A stretch of DNA of 64,000 bases from Rhodobacteraceae bacterium F11138 (GTDB lineage Bacteria; Pseudomonadota; Alphaproteobacteria; Rhodobacterales; Rhodobacteraceae): contig JAEKDP010000002.1 in NCBI GenBank assembly GCA_016521575.1, positions 1 to 64,000 of the forward strand, read 5' to 3'. Positions 49,482 to 57,873 of the stretch are shown here, one piece after another. The notes under the pieces are model-generated. The model searched no databases. It saw only the letters and a program-made list of their open reading frames with translations, and was not told where the DNA came from. The stretch's first letter is position 1. Every line of letters starts with the position of its first letter. Both the position numbers and the translations under genes were made by a program.

Positions 49482-50411
49482 TCAGGATGCGTTTGCGGGG
49501 CGGCCCGAAGCACCGCCATTGTTGATGGCCCAGGTGGCATTTGCCTTGATCCCGCCCAGCGGGAAGAAATGCACGTTGGTGATGTTGAAGTCGGGGTTTG
49601 CCGCGCTGTACGCGGCCAGTTCGGCGATCAGATCGGTCGGTTCATAGGGCAGCAACAGCTTGCTGACATCCATGGCGCGCTTCTGCAGCACCTTGAGCGA
49701 CGGGCCGACACCGCAGGCAATGGCGAACTTGATCAGGGTCTGCAGTTTGGCAGGGCCCGCGATGCCGATGTGAATGGGCAAGGTGATCCCCGCCTCGGAC
49801 AGATCGCGGGCCCAGGAAATGATGGGTTTGGCGTCAAACGCGAACTGGGTCGCCAGCGCCATTTCCGCATCAGTACGCTCCGAAAAGTCTTGTTTCCATT
49901 CAAGGGCTTGCAATACGTTCTTTATGCCGCCGTCGGGGTCAATGTCGCGGTTGCCCTCGGGATGGCCCGCCACATGCAGCCGTTTGAACCCGGCCTTGTC
50001 GAACAACCCGGTTTCCATCAACTGCATCGAATTGTCGAAGTCGCCGACCGGACGGGCGACTCCGCCCGCCAACAGCAGCGCCTGATCGACACCGGCTTCG
50101 CCCTGATAGCGCGCGATCCAGTCTTGCAGCATAGGCGCATCCTGGATGATCCGGGCCGGAAAATGCGGCATCACCGCATAGCCATCCCCGGCCAGCCGTT
50201 TGGCCGTGGCCACCATCTCATCAATCGGTGTGCCCTGGATATGGGCAATGTAAACCCGCGTTCCTTCGGGCAGCAGCGCGCGGAAATCTTCGACCTTTTC
50301 GGCCGTGCGCGGCATCACCTCGATGGAATAGCCCCGCAGAAACGACTCGACCTGTTCATTTGCCGGTCCTACGGGCTGCGTCTCACGCTTCTTGAAATTC
50401 AACAATGCCAT
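49482..50411 (-). CDS. Methylenetetrahydrofolate reductase-like protein
   Basis: 309 residues from ATG 50411, preceded by GGGAGG. The TIM barrel has YIAHIQGTPIDEMVATAKRL, VDQALLLAGGVARPVGDFDNSM, GFKRLHVAGHPEGN and LPIHIGIAGPAKLQTLIKFA, which are recognisable as an MTHFR-family flavin/folate barrel, but it is diverged from MetF and lacks the usual EFFPP start. It is in an operon with the corrinoid methyltransferase and may oxidise methyl-THF to methylene-THF in methylamine/betaine or other methyl-donor use, rather than methionine synthesis (inference). Confidence 0.83.
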   Translation of the reverse strand: MALLNFKKRETQPVGPANEQVESFLRGYSIEVMPRTAEKVEDFRALLPEGTRVYIAHIQGTPIDEMVATAKRLAGDGYAVMPHFPARIIQDAPMLQDWIARYQGEAGVDQALLLAGGVARPVGDFDNSMQLMETGLFDKAGFKRLHVAGHPEGNRDIDPDGGIKNVLQALEWKQDFSERTDAEMALATQFAFDAKPIISWARDLSEAGITLPIHIGIAGPAKLQTLIKFAIACGVGPSLKVLQKRAMDVSKLLLPYEPTDLIAELAAYSAANPDFNITNVHFFPLGGIKANATWAINNGGASGRPANAS

Positions 50412-50431
50412 CGTGGCCTCCCAGATGGACG

Positions 50432-50737
50432 TCAGGCGCATGCCCAGCCGTCGTTGTCGATCAAAGCCTTGATCCGCGTCTTGTCGTACTCGGATTCGAG
50501 CCGGGCGACCTCGGAATCAGCGACAGATTGGGGGTCTGTACCTTCAACCACATAGGGTGCTGCCTTGCGCCATTCGGCCAAATAGGCATCACTGTCCCTG
50601 GCATTGATTTTCATCGCCGCACGGTCAATCGCCTGTTCAAAACGTTCAGACAGTGGCCGCTTGGCACCGCGACGTCCTTTGCCAACGATAACCTGCGCCG
50701 GAATATCGCGCCAATAAACAACCGTGACTTCGGGCAT
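50432..50737 (-). CDS. Small 'virulence factor' family protein
   Basis: 101 residues, starting MPEVTVVYWRDIPAQVIVGKGRRGAKRPLSERFEQAID, which is the conserved start of a small family labelled 'virulence factor' without known function. No catalytic motif or signal peptide. It is first in the operon with the MTHFR-like and corrinoid methyltransferase genes (20 and 10 base gaps). The name should be ignored; context points to one-carbon metabolism. Confidence 0.78.
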   Translation of the reverse strand: MPEVTVVYWRDIPAQVIVGKGRRGAKRPLSERFEQAIDRAAMKINARDSDAYLAEWRKAAPYVVEGTDPQSVADSEVARLESEYDKTRIKALIDNDGWACA

Positions 50738-51008
50738 GGATGATTCCCCTCTCTGTTGGTCTGTTTACTGTAGCGCCATCGCCGCCCGACGCCCGTTTTC
50801 GACAGAACACGCGTTTCAAGCGACCTGCCGTGGTCTACCTAATCGACGTGTCGCCGTGACGCCACAGTCTCGGCGCACCAAAATTCTCATCAAAATAATG
50901 AAATTTTCCAACCGCAGGACAATCGCAGCCGGTGAGGGTTGCGCGACTTGCACGTCGGCGATTGCGCGCCTATTCTGCAATCAACACGAAATCGGAAGGG
51001 CGTAGAAT

Positions 51009-52121
51009 ATGACGCCCAAGCGTCCCAATGGTGCGGGCGCGTTCCCCAAAGCGGTCGAAAGCCCCGCGCCGAAACCGTCCGATCCCGCCGAGCTGTATGC
51101 CGCGCTGGATCTGGGCACGAACAGTTGCCGCATGCTGGTTGCCCAACCCAAGGGCAGCGGTTTTCATGTGGTAGACAGCTTTTCCAAGTCCGTTCAACTG
51201 GGCTCGGGGCTGGAACGTACCGGGCGTCTGTCGCGGTCGTCCATGGCGCGCACGGTTCAGGCCTTGCGGATCTGTCAGCAAAAGCTGAAGCGCAACAAGG
51301 TCCGCCGCATGCGGCTGGTCACCACCGAAGCCTGCCGGCGCGCGCACAACGCGCGTGAATTCATACGTCAGGTCAAACGCGAGACCGGATTGACCCTGGA
51401 GGTCATCCAGCCCGAGGAAGAAGCCCGTCTGGCGGTCATTTCCTGTGCCCCCCTGGTCAGCATCAGGACCGAACAATTGCTGGTGGTGGATATCGGCGGT
51501 GGCTCGACCGAGCTGGTCTGGATTGATGTCTCCTCGGTGCCCCGCCGCGACCGGCCCCGGGCGATCATGCGCCTGCATGCGGGGTTTCATCCCGCTGCAA
51601 GCCCCTTTCCGGCCGCCAAGGTCGTCGATTGGATCAGCGTTCCCCTGGGCGTGGCCACCCTGCGCGATCAGTTCAGCGACGTCGAGGACGACGCGGCCCG
51701 GTTTGCCCTGATGAGCTGGTTCTTCGAGGAAAACCTGACAGAGTTCGCCCCCTACAAGGACATCCAGACGCGCGAAGGGTTTCAGATCGTGGGAACGTCG
51801 GGAACGGTGACAACCGTCGCGGCCAGCCACCTGGGGCTGAAACGGTATGACCGCACCAAGGTTGACGGCCTGCGGATGACCAGCGACCAGATCGACAAGG
51901 TGATCCGCGGGTATCTGGAACTGGGTCCGGCAGGGCGGCGGCGCGACCCGCGCATTGGTGAAGACCGGCAGGCATTGATCATGTCCGGTGCGGCCATTCT
52001 TCAGGCTCTGCTGCGCTGCTGGCCGACAGACCGCCTGTCCGTGGCCGACCGGGGGCTGCGCGAGGGACTGTTATATGCACAGATGAGCGCGGACGGTGTA
52101 TTGGAAGACGGAACGTTCTAG
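51009..52121 (+). CDS. Ppx/GppA-type exopolyphosphatase
   Basis: 370-residue actin-fold phosphatase of the Ppx/GppA family, which hydrolyses polyphosphate or pppGpp. The two phosphate-binding loops are ALDLGTNSCRMLVAQP and VVDIGGGSTELVWID. It is shorter than E. coli Ppx (about 513) and GppA (about 494), lacking the C-terminal HD-like domain, typical of the alphaproteobacterial single-domain form. It lies just upstream of rlmE with 76 bases between, an arrangement often seen in this group. Confidence 0.9.
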   Translation: MTPKRPNGAGAFPKAVESPAPKPSDPAELYAALDLGTNSCRMLVAQPKGSGFHVVDSFSKSVQLGSGLERTGRLSRSSMARTVQALRICQQKLKRNKVRRMRLVTTEACRRAHNAREFIRQVKRETGLTLEVIQPEEEARLAVISCAPLVSIRTEQLLVVDIGGGSTELVWIDVSSVPRRDRPRAIMRLHAGFHPAASPFPAAKVVDWISVPLGVATLRDQFSDVEDDAARFALMSWFFEENLTEFAPYKDIQTREGFQIVGTSGTVTTVAASHLGLKRYDRTKVDGLRMTSDQIDKVIRGYLELGPAGRRRDPRIGEDRQALIMSGAAILQALLRCWPTDRLSVADRGLREGLLYAQMSADGVLEDGTF

Positions 52122-52197
52122 CGTTTTCCGGTTTTCAAAGGCCCTCTGGGCGATACATATGGCATGAATGCGATAACGGCGCGAGAGGTGCGATCAC

Positions 52198-52914
52198 ATG
52201 GCAAAGACACCCACCGGCAAGAACACTTCGGGACGCGGCCAGCGCGATCTGAAGGTCAAGGTCAAATCCGCGCGGGGCCGCTCACTCTCTTCGACCCGCT
52301 GGTTGCAGCGGCAATTGAACGATCCATATGTCAAGCGCGCGCAAAGCGAAGGCTATCGTGGCCGCGCGGCGTACAAGATACTGGAACTGGACGACAAGTT
52401 CCGTTTTCTCGTCCCCGGCGCACGGGTCGTCGACCTGGGCTGCGCGCCGGGCGGGTGGTTGCAGGTCGCGGTCAAGCGCATCAACGCCCTGGGCGAAAAA
52501 CAGGGCAAAGCGATCGGGCGGGTTCTGGGGGTCGACCTGCAAGAGGTCGAACCGGTCGCCGGGGCCGAAATCCATCAGCTCGATTTCATGGATGACGCTG
52601 CCGACGAACAGGTCAAGCTATGGCTGGGCGGCAAGGCCGATGTGGTCATGTCCGATATGGCGGCCTCCTCGTCCGGGCACAAGCAGACAGATCATTTGCG
52701 GATCATGTCCTTGTGCGAAACGGCGGCCTGTTTCGCTTTTGACGTGCTTGAAGATGGCGGTACATTCGTGGCCAAGGTTCTGGCCGGCGGGGCCGAAGGT
52801 GAATTGCAAAAACTGCTGAAACAGAAATTCGCCAAGGTCGCGAATGTCAAACCACCGGCATCACGGTCGGACAGTTCCGAAAAATTTGTGGTGGCGACGG
52901 GGTTTCGTGGCTGA
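52198..52914 (+). CDS. rlmE: 23S rRNA 2'-O-methyltransferase RlmE (FtsJ)
   Basis: Methylates U2552 of 23S rRNA late in 50S assembly. 238 residues with a basic N-terminal extension (about residues 1-35) before the core. Motif I is [16 protein letters not shown] and the K-D-K-E tetrad is represented by [10 protein letters not shown] (Lys), [12 protein letters not shown] (Asp), FVAKVL (Lys) and SEKFVV (Glu). The start ATG 52198 follows a short leader after the ppx-like gene. Confidence 0.94.
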   Translation: MAKTPTGKNTSGRGQRDLKVKVKSARGRSLSSTRWLQRQLNDPYVKRAQSEGYRGRAAYKILELDDKFRFLVPGARVVDLGCAPGGWLQVAVKRINALGEKQGKAIGRVLGVDLQEVEPVAGAEIHQLDFMDDAADEQVKLWLGGKADVVMSDMAASSSGHKQTDHLRIMSLCETAACFAFDVLEDGGTFVAKVLAGGAEGELQKLLKQKFAKVANVKPPASRSDSSEKFVVATGFRG

Positions 52915-53112
52915 CCCGGTCTGAACGCCCGCAGCATCCGACGGTCGATCCCAGGACCGATGCGCAAGGCGGCGCAAATGTTCCAGCGTTTCAGGATCCG
53001 CTGCCGGTTCCGCACGCAGCCGGGACTGGTCGTGCGCGGTTTCCGGGCAGGTCTGTTGTCGCAGCAGACGAAACAACTGATCCCGGTGTCCGGGTGCGGT
53101 GTTGGCGGGCAT
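52861..53112 (-). CDS. Possible small protein convergent to rlmE
   Basis: An 83-codon frame starting [20 protein letters not shown] with GAGGG four bases before the ATG. It is basic and Arg/His-rich and overlaps the last 54 bases of rlmE. No family recognised. It could be real because of the ribosome site, or a chance GC-rich frame. Otherwise the 292-base gap between rlmE and yihY holds nothing I can support. Confidence 0.25.
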   Translation of the reverse strand: MPANTAPGHRDQLFRLLRQQTCPETAHDQSRLRAEPAADPETLEHLRRLAHRSWDRPSDAAGVQTGSATKPRRHHKFFGTVRP

Positions 53113-53206
53113 GGCACCCTCTTAGGCAATGCTTGATACGTGCCGATTAGGCACAAGACGCCTTAATATCACCTGAACGCGGGGAAAAGAGCAAAGTGGG
53201 GTCTGG

Positions 53207-54064
53207 CTATTGCGCCTGCAACCCTGCGCGTTTCATCAACGCGCCGTTGAATTCCGCCCCCAGAATCAGGATCGCGCCCATCAGATAGAGAAAGATCAGG
53301 GCCACCATCACCCCGGCGAGCCCGGCATAGGTTGCGGAATAGCTGGCAAACCGCGCCAGATAATAGGAAAATCCGGTTGCCGCCAACACCCACAACAACA
53401 CGGTCAAAAGAACGCCCGGCAGGATCTGTTTCAGCGGGTGCCGGTCCCCGGGCAGCCAGTAATGACAGGCCGCGACACCGGCCGACAGCATGCACAACGC
53501 ACTGACGCTGTTGAAGACTTCGCTGCCCAGCCAGCTGGGAATCTGGATCGGGACGGCATCGGTCACGAAACGCATGTACAGCGGCAAGGCCACCCCGAGA
53601 GCCGCGGCCGTCAGGATGATCGCGCCGCCAAATACGACAAAAGCCAGGCACAAGAGACGCTTGCGCCAATACGGGCGCGGATCTTCGTCCCGATAGGCCC
53701 GGGTCATGGCCTGACGGACGGCATCCACGCCATTGGACGCGAAATAGATCGCCAGAACACCGCCCAGGGTCAGCAGGCTGGAATGATCCGACGTCAGCAC
53801 CTTGCGCACCTCGCGCGTGATCGGTTGCGCGATTTCGTCCGGCCAGGACCCGAACACCAATTCGATCAGATTGTCCACGTCGATGTCTTGCGACAGCGTG
53901 GCTGCCAGCGCAACAACGAACAGAACAAACGGAAACAGGGCCATCATCATCGACATGGCGATGTGGCTGCTCATGACCCAGCCGCCTTTTTCATTGAAAC
54001 GATTGCACGCACCCAGAAAGGCGCGCAGGAAACGAACGATGGATGCCCCGTACATGCGGCTCAC
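53207..54064 (-). CDS. YihY/BrkB-family membrane protein
   Basis: 285-residue inner-membrane protein with about six helices and the YihY hallmarks NEKGGWVMSSHIAMSMMMALFPF, FASNGVDAVRQAMTRAYR and ILILGAEFNGALM. The family was misnamed RNase BN; its function is unknown and it is probably transport-like. Starts are possible at MSR or MYG (residue 4). Confidence 0.9.
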   Translation of the reverse strand: MSRMYGASIVRFLRAFLGACNRFNEKGGWVMSSHIAMSMMMALFPFVLFVVALAATLSQDIDVDNLIELVFGSWPDEIAQPITREVRKVLTSDHSSLLTLGGVLAIYFASNGVDAVRQAMTRAYRDEDPRPYWRKRLLCLAFVVFGGAIILTAAALGVALPLYMRFVTDAVPIQIPSWLGSEVFNSVSALCMLSAGVAACHYWLPGDRHPLKQILPGVLLTVLLWVLAATGFSYYLARFASYSATYAGLAGVMVALIFLYLMGAILILGAEFNGALMKRAGLQAQ

Positions 54065-54378
54065 CCGCCGGTCCGGCTGAAATGGTTGCGATGGATCATG
54101 AAAACGCCTTTTGTTTTGGACCGCCCTGCCCCTGCATGGTCGCTGTCAGGTTGCACAAGAGTCAGCGCCGTTGCAACATCCTGTGGCGGATCGCCTGGCG
54201 GTGCGAATCGCAAGGCCAACCGGAACGCGACCGCGACAGCCTTGGCAACCGGGTTCACGGCCCGAATTCACGCCCTGCCCTTGCCCGCGGACAAGGACCC
54301 GGCGAAACTGTCGGAACCAAACGGGGCGATAGATCGTTAGGTACAGCAGTATGGATCCAAAAAGGGAAAGAGTCGGAC
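54065..54378. other. Intergenic gap with no supported gene
   Basis: 314 bases between divergent yihY and the yqjD-like gene. Short frames here (e.g. 54098-54340 on plus) have no recognisable family and atypical composition. The region presumably holds both promoters, but I see no confident boxes. Confidence 0.5.
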
Positions 54379-54651
54379 ATGGCAACCAAAGCAGAGCTCG
54401 AAGCGGAACTGGCCGACCTGCGCAAGCAACTTGCCGAGCGCGCGGCAGAAGCGTCGCAAAATGTACAATCCGAGGCCCCCGCCGCCTTGTCTGACATGCT
54501 TGCGGCGCATGGCCTATCGCCAGAGGACATCACACGCGCCTGGGATCAATTGTCCCGCGAAATCGGAAGCCTGCCGCAGAACAGGCCGCTCATGACCGCC
54601 GTCGCCGCCTTTGGCATCGGGTTCGTTCTGGGCCGGATGAGCCGGTCATGA
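54379..54651 (+). CDS. YqjD/ElaB-like C-tail-anchored protein
   Basis: 90 residues. An N-terminal coiled coil (KAELEAELADLRKQLAER) is followed by a linker and a C-terminal hydrophobic segment MTAVAAFGIGFVLGRMSRS with small-residue spacing, as in YqjD/ElaB/DUF883-like proteins, which anchor to the inner membrane and can bind ribosomes. The next gene is a YqjE-type holin-like protein and overlaps it as ATGA, mirroring yqjD-yqjE in E. coli. Homology is by layout only. Confidence 0.65.
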   Translation: MATKAELEAELADLRKQLAERAAEASQNVQSEAPAALSDMLAAHGLSPEDITRAWDQLSREIGSLPQNRPLMTAVAAFGIGFVLGRMSRS

Positions 54652-55130
54652 GCAACCCGACAGACACCATGAACCGCATCGGCCGCAACCTGTCGGTCCT
54701 GTTCCGCACCGAACGGCTGATCGCGCGCCGGCGCATGACGGTTCTGCGCAATCAAAGCGCGTTGATCACGTTTGCCGCATTGGTGGCGTCGCTTGGGGTG
54801 ATCATGCTGAACGTGGCCGGTTTTTTCGCCATGCGACAGACCATGTCCCCGCCGATGGCGGCGTTGGTCATCGCCCTGATCGATGTGGGGCTTGCCGCCT
54901 TGATCATGCTGCTGGCGCTGCGGCTGAATGCGGACAGTGAACTGGAACCGGTCGAGGAGCTGCGCGACCTGGCGATCGCGGAACTGGAAACCGATGTGCA
55001 GCTTACAGTTGCCGAAGCCCGCGAACTGGGGGCCGATCTGCGCCGCGTGGCCCGCGACCCGCTTGGCAGCCTTCTGCCCGGGCTGTTGGCGCCTTTGCTG
55101 TCGATTCTGATGGGCAACAACAAGAAATAG
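54648..55130 (+). CDS. YqjE-like phage-holin-superfamily membrane protein
   Basis: 160 residues with two membrane helices (about 40-62 and 67-90) between a basic N-terminus and an amphipathic C-terminal region. This is the YqjE/Phage_holin_3_6 pattern; no phage genes are nearby, so it is a housekeeping membrane protein rather than a holin. The start overlaps the previous stop as ATGA. Function unknown. Confidence 0.75.
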   Translation: MSNPTDTMNRIGRNLSVLFRTERLIARRRMTVLRNQSALITFAALVASLGVIMLNVAGFFAMRQTMSPPMAALVIALIDVGLAALIMLLALRLNADSELEPVEELRDLAIAELETDVQLTVAEARELGADLRRVARDPLGSLLPGLLAPLLSILMGNNKK

Positions 55131-55197
55131 GCAACGGCCGGGACACTGGCCCGCTGCGGGCAAAATCAATCTGTAGCATCCGGAAAAGAGGGCATTC

Positions 55198-56610
55198 ATG
55201 TGGGCGGTTCTGGGCAGTCTGATCGGGCTCAGCCTGTATGCAGGCGGGGCATATTGTTCGCTGCGCGCCGCCCAGACAGCCCGCACGCCGCAGGGGGCGG
55301 TCGGATGGGTTGTGTTCTTGCTTACCGCGCCCTTTTTTGCTTTGCCCGCTTATCTGTTTCTGGGTCAGCACCGCTACAAGGGTTATCAGATCGCGCGCCG
55401 CGAAAGCGCCCAGGTGCGGCGCGGCATCCAGGAGTACTCGGCCAGGAACGCCCCGGCACCAGAAAGCACTGATGTCGATCTGGACCCATTCGAATACTGC
55501 GCCAACCTGCCGGCCTTTCGCGGCAACGGCATGCGCTTGCTCATCGATGGGGCAGACACGTTTCGTGCGATTTTCAATGCCATCGACCGCGCCGAAAGCT
55601 ATGTCCTGGTGCAATTCTACATCGTGCGCGACGATCAACTGGGACGCGAGATGAAGCAGCATCTGATCGCGGCTGCACAGCGCGGCGTCGCGATCCGGTT
55701 CATGACCGATGCCATCGGCAGCAAGGACCTGCCGGACGGCTATGCCGCCGAATTGCGGGCTGCCGGTGTCAGGGTGATCGACCGCCATTCGGCCAGCGGC
55801 CCCCGTTTCCGGTTCCATCTGAATTTTCGCAATCATCGCAAGACCGTCGTCGTCGATGGCGTCACTGCGTTTACCGGCGGAATGAATGTCGGAGACGAAT
55901 ACATGGGCCGCGATCCCAGGTTTGGGGCATGGCGTGACACCCATGTGCAGCTAAGCGGCCCGATGGTGTCGCAATTGCAGCTGATTTTTGTCGAGGACTG
56001 GCATTGGATGTGCGACGAGACCCTGTTTGAGCAGTTGAACTGGGACGCCCCGCATGCGCCGGAGGATGCAACCGGGCTGATCGTGGCCACGGGCCCCGGA
56101 GATGTCAGTGAAACCGGCGGTCTGATGTTCTTTTCCGCGATCGCGGCGGCGCGGCACCGGCTGTGGATCGCCTCGCCCTATTTCGTGCCGGACCTGGACA
56201 TCGTGACGGCGCTGCGCCACGCGGCGCTGCGGGGCGTGGATGTGCGGGTTCTGGTCCCGCACAAGGCGGACCATCTCATCACCTGGTTGGCCGCGTTTGC
56301 CTATTTCGATGACATCCGCGAATCCGGTGTCCGCATCTTCATGTATCGCGAAGGTTTCATGCACCAGAAGGCGTTCGTGGTGGACGATGAAATTGCCGCC
56401 GTCGGCACCACGAATATGGACAATCGCTCTTTTCGGCTCAACTTTGAAACCATGGCCCTGTTTTTTGACGCCGGGGCGACGGGCCGTGTCGAAACGATGT
56501 TGCGCGCGGATTTCGACCGATCGACAGAGCTGGACCGCACTCTGGATCAGCAACCGCGATATGTGCGCTATGGTGCACCCCTTGCCCGCCTTTTCGCGCC
56601 TCTGCTCTGA
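55198..56610 (+). CDS. cls: Cardiolipin synthase (PLD family)
   Basis: Joins two phosphatidylglycerols to make cardiolipin. 470 residues with two N-terminal membrane helices (about 1-23 and 35-55) and two HKD motifs: HRKTVVVDGVTAFTGGMN (first) and HQKAFVVDDEIAAVGTTNMDNRSF (second), separated by about 185 residues. The length and layout fit the ClsA-type enzyme. It converges with the K+ channel gene and overlaps it by 43 bases at the 3' ends. Confidence 0.93.
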   Translation: MWAVLGSLIGLSLYAGGAYCSLRAAQTARTPQGAVGWVVFLLTAPFFALPAYLFLGQHRYKGYQIARRESAQVRRGIQEYSARNAPAPESTDVDLDPFEYCANLPAFRGNGMRLLIDGADTFRAIFNAIDRAESYVLVQFYIVRDDQLGREMKQHLIAAAQRGVAIRFMTDAIGSKDLPDGYAAELRAAGVRVIDRHSASGPRFRFHLNFRNHRKTVVVDGVTAFTGGMNVGDEYMGRDPRFGAWRDTHVQLSGPMVSQLQLIFVEDWHWMCDETLFEQLNWDAPHAPEDATGLIVATGPGDVSETGGLMFFSAIAAARHRLWIASPYFVPDLDIVTALRHAALRGVDVRVLVPHKADHLITWLAAFAYFDDIRESGVRIFMYREGFMHQKAFVVDDEIAAVGTTNMDNRSFRLNFETMALFFDAGATGRVETMLRADFDRSTELDRTLDQQPRYVRYGAPLARLFAPLL

Positions 56611-57041
56611 TTGTCCTGCGCAGCATTCAGCAATTGTGTCGTCACGGCAAACAGAAACGCAGTGCTCAACCCGAAGCTCAGCAATCCGGTTACCGCGCCG
56701 AACGAGGCAAACACGCGCGCTTCGGGTCCAAGCACCACGTCACCGTATCCAAGCGTCGTGAATGTCACCATCGAAAAGTAGATGGCGGTGTTCCAATCTG
56801 TCAGGATGTCCTTGCTGATCCAGACCATGGACCAGATCCAGACCTGCGCCGTGATCGCCAGAACCAGTATTCCAAGGGCGATAGACAGAACAATCGCGGT
56901 CTGAACCGCCGGGCGAAAACCCGCAGTCCGGCGCATGACATGCCCAAGAACATGCAGGGTGAGCGCCAAAGCCGCCACATGCAACAGCATGCACACGCCC
57001 AGAAAACCACTCCCCCAAAGGATCTGCTCCATCAAGCCCAT
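56568..57041 (-). CDS. Small K+ channel (ion-channel family)
   Basis: 157 residues from ATG 57041 (MGLMEQILWGSGFLGV). About four helices; the pore has the selectivity filter in FSMVTFTTLGYGDVVLGPEA (TLGYGD, the K+ signature), followed by a final helix. The N-terminal two helices make it more like a four-helix ion-channel domain than a two-helix KcsA. It has no regulatory RCK domain. It overlaps the 3' end of the cardiolipin synthase gene by 43 bases in opposite orientation. Confidence 0.85.
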   Translation of the reverse strand: MGLMEQILWGSGFLGVCMLLHVAALALTLHVLGHVMRRTAGFRPAVQTAIVLSIALGILVLAITAQVWIWSMVWISKDILTDWNTAIYFSMVTFTTLGYGDVVLGPEARVFASFGAVTGLLSFGLSTAFLFAVTTQLLNAAQDNQSRGAKRRARGAP

Positions 57042-57186
57042 CGCGTTCCTTTCGTGCTCGATCCTGTTTCGCGGCCATACCGCGGGTTGCGCGCCTGGAT
57101 TGTCAATGCCACAGCCTGCGCGACATCTTGGCCCTGCACGCGCCGGACGGTGGACACAGCCGGGAAATAGGCCATCCTGTTTGATC

Positions 57187-57873
57187 ATGATGACAGATGA
57201 AATCGGTGCTGAAAATCCCCTGCTGCGCGTTGAGAACGTCAGCAAGACCTATGGTTCTCCCGGTGAAAACCGCCCGGTTCTGGATGGCGTGTCGCTGGAC
57301 TTGCGGCTCGGTGAAACGCTGGCGCTGACCGGCGAAAGCGGCAGCGGGAAAAGCACGCTTTTGCATCTGGTCGGTGCGCTGGATGATTTTGATGCGGGCG
57401 AGATCCGGCTGGGCGCCACAAACCTGTCCGGGCTGACCGACCGGGACAGGGCCGCCCTGCGGCGCACCCAGGTCGCCATGGTGTTCCAGCAATTCAATCT
57501 GATTGCCTCGCTGACCGTGGCCGAAAACCTGCGTGTTCATGCCCGGCTGGCTGGCCGCGAAGATCAAAGCTGGCTGATCCGGCTGACCGAACGGTTGGGC
57601 CTGACCGACCTGCTTGCGCGCTACCCGGAACATCTGTCCGGCGGCCAGCAGCAACGCGTGGCGATCGGACGCGCCCTGGCCATGCGGCCCAGACTGTTGC
57701 TTGCCGATGAGCCCACCGGAAACCTGGATGAACACAGCAGCGCCAAGGTCATGGACCTGATGCTGGAACTGGTCCGCGACGCGGGCAGCGCCTTGTTTCT
57801 GGTGACCCATTCAAACGCGATTGCCGACCAACTGGATCGCCGCCTGCATTTGCGAAACGGCCATGTCGCATGA
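57187..57873 (+). CDS. ABC exporter ATPase (AttE/LolD-like)
   Basis: 228 residues from ATG 57187 (an ATG three bases on is also possible). Walker A GESGSGKSTLL, signature LSGGQQQRVAIGRALAM, Walker B LLLADEPTGNLDE, H-loop LVTHSN. The ADEPTGNLD form marks the MacB/LolD/FtsE mechanotransmission ABC class, which pairs with FtsX-type permeases. The start of the large permease overlaps its stop by four bases. Probably the AttE-type subunit of an AttEFGH-like system. Confidence 0.92.
   Translation: MMTDEIGAENPLLRVENVSKTYGSPGENRPVLDGVSLDLRLGETLALTGESGSGKSTLLHLVGALDDFDAGEIRLGATNLSGLTDRDRAALRRTQVAMVFQQFNLIASLTVAENLRVHARLAGREDQSWLIRLTERLGLTDLLARYPEHLSGGQQQRVAIGRALAMRPRLLLADEPTGNLDEHSSAKVMDLMLELVRDAGSALFLVTHSNAIADQLDRRLHLRNGHVA

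Noticed and set aside
54098-54340. 80-codon plus frame in the gap before the yqjD-like gene
   Set aside because: No family, no good ribosome site, and an odd residue mix; I left it as intergenic.
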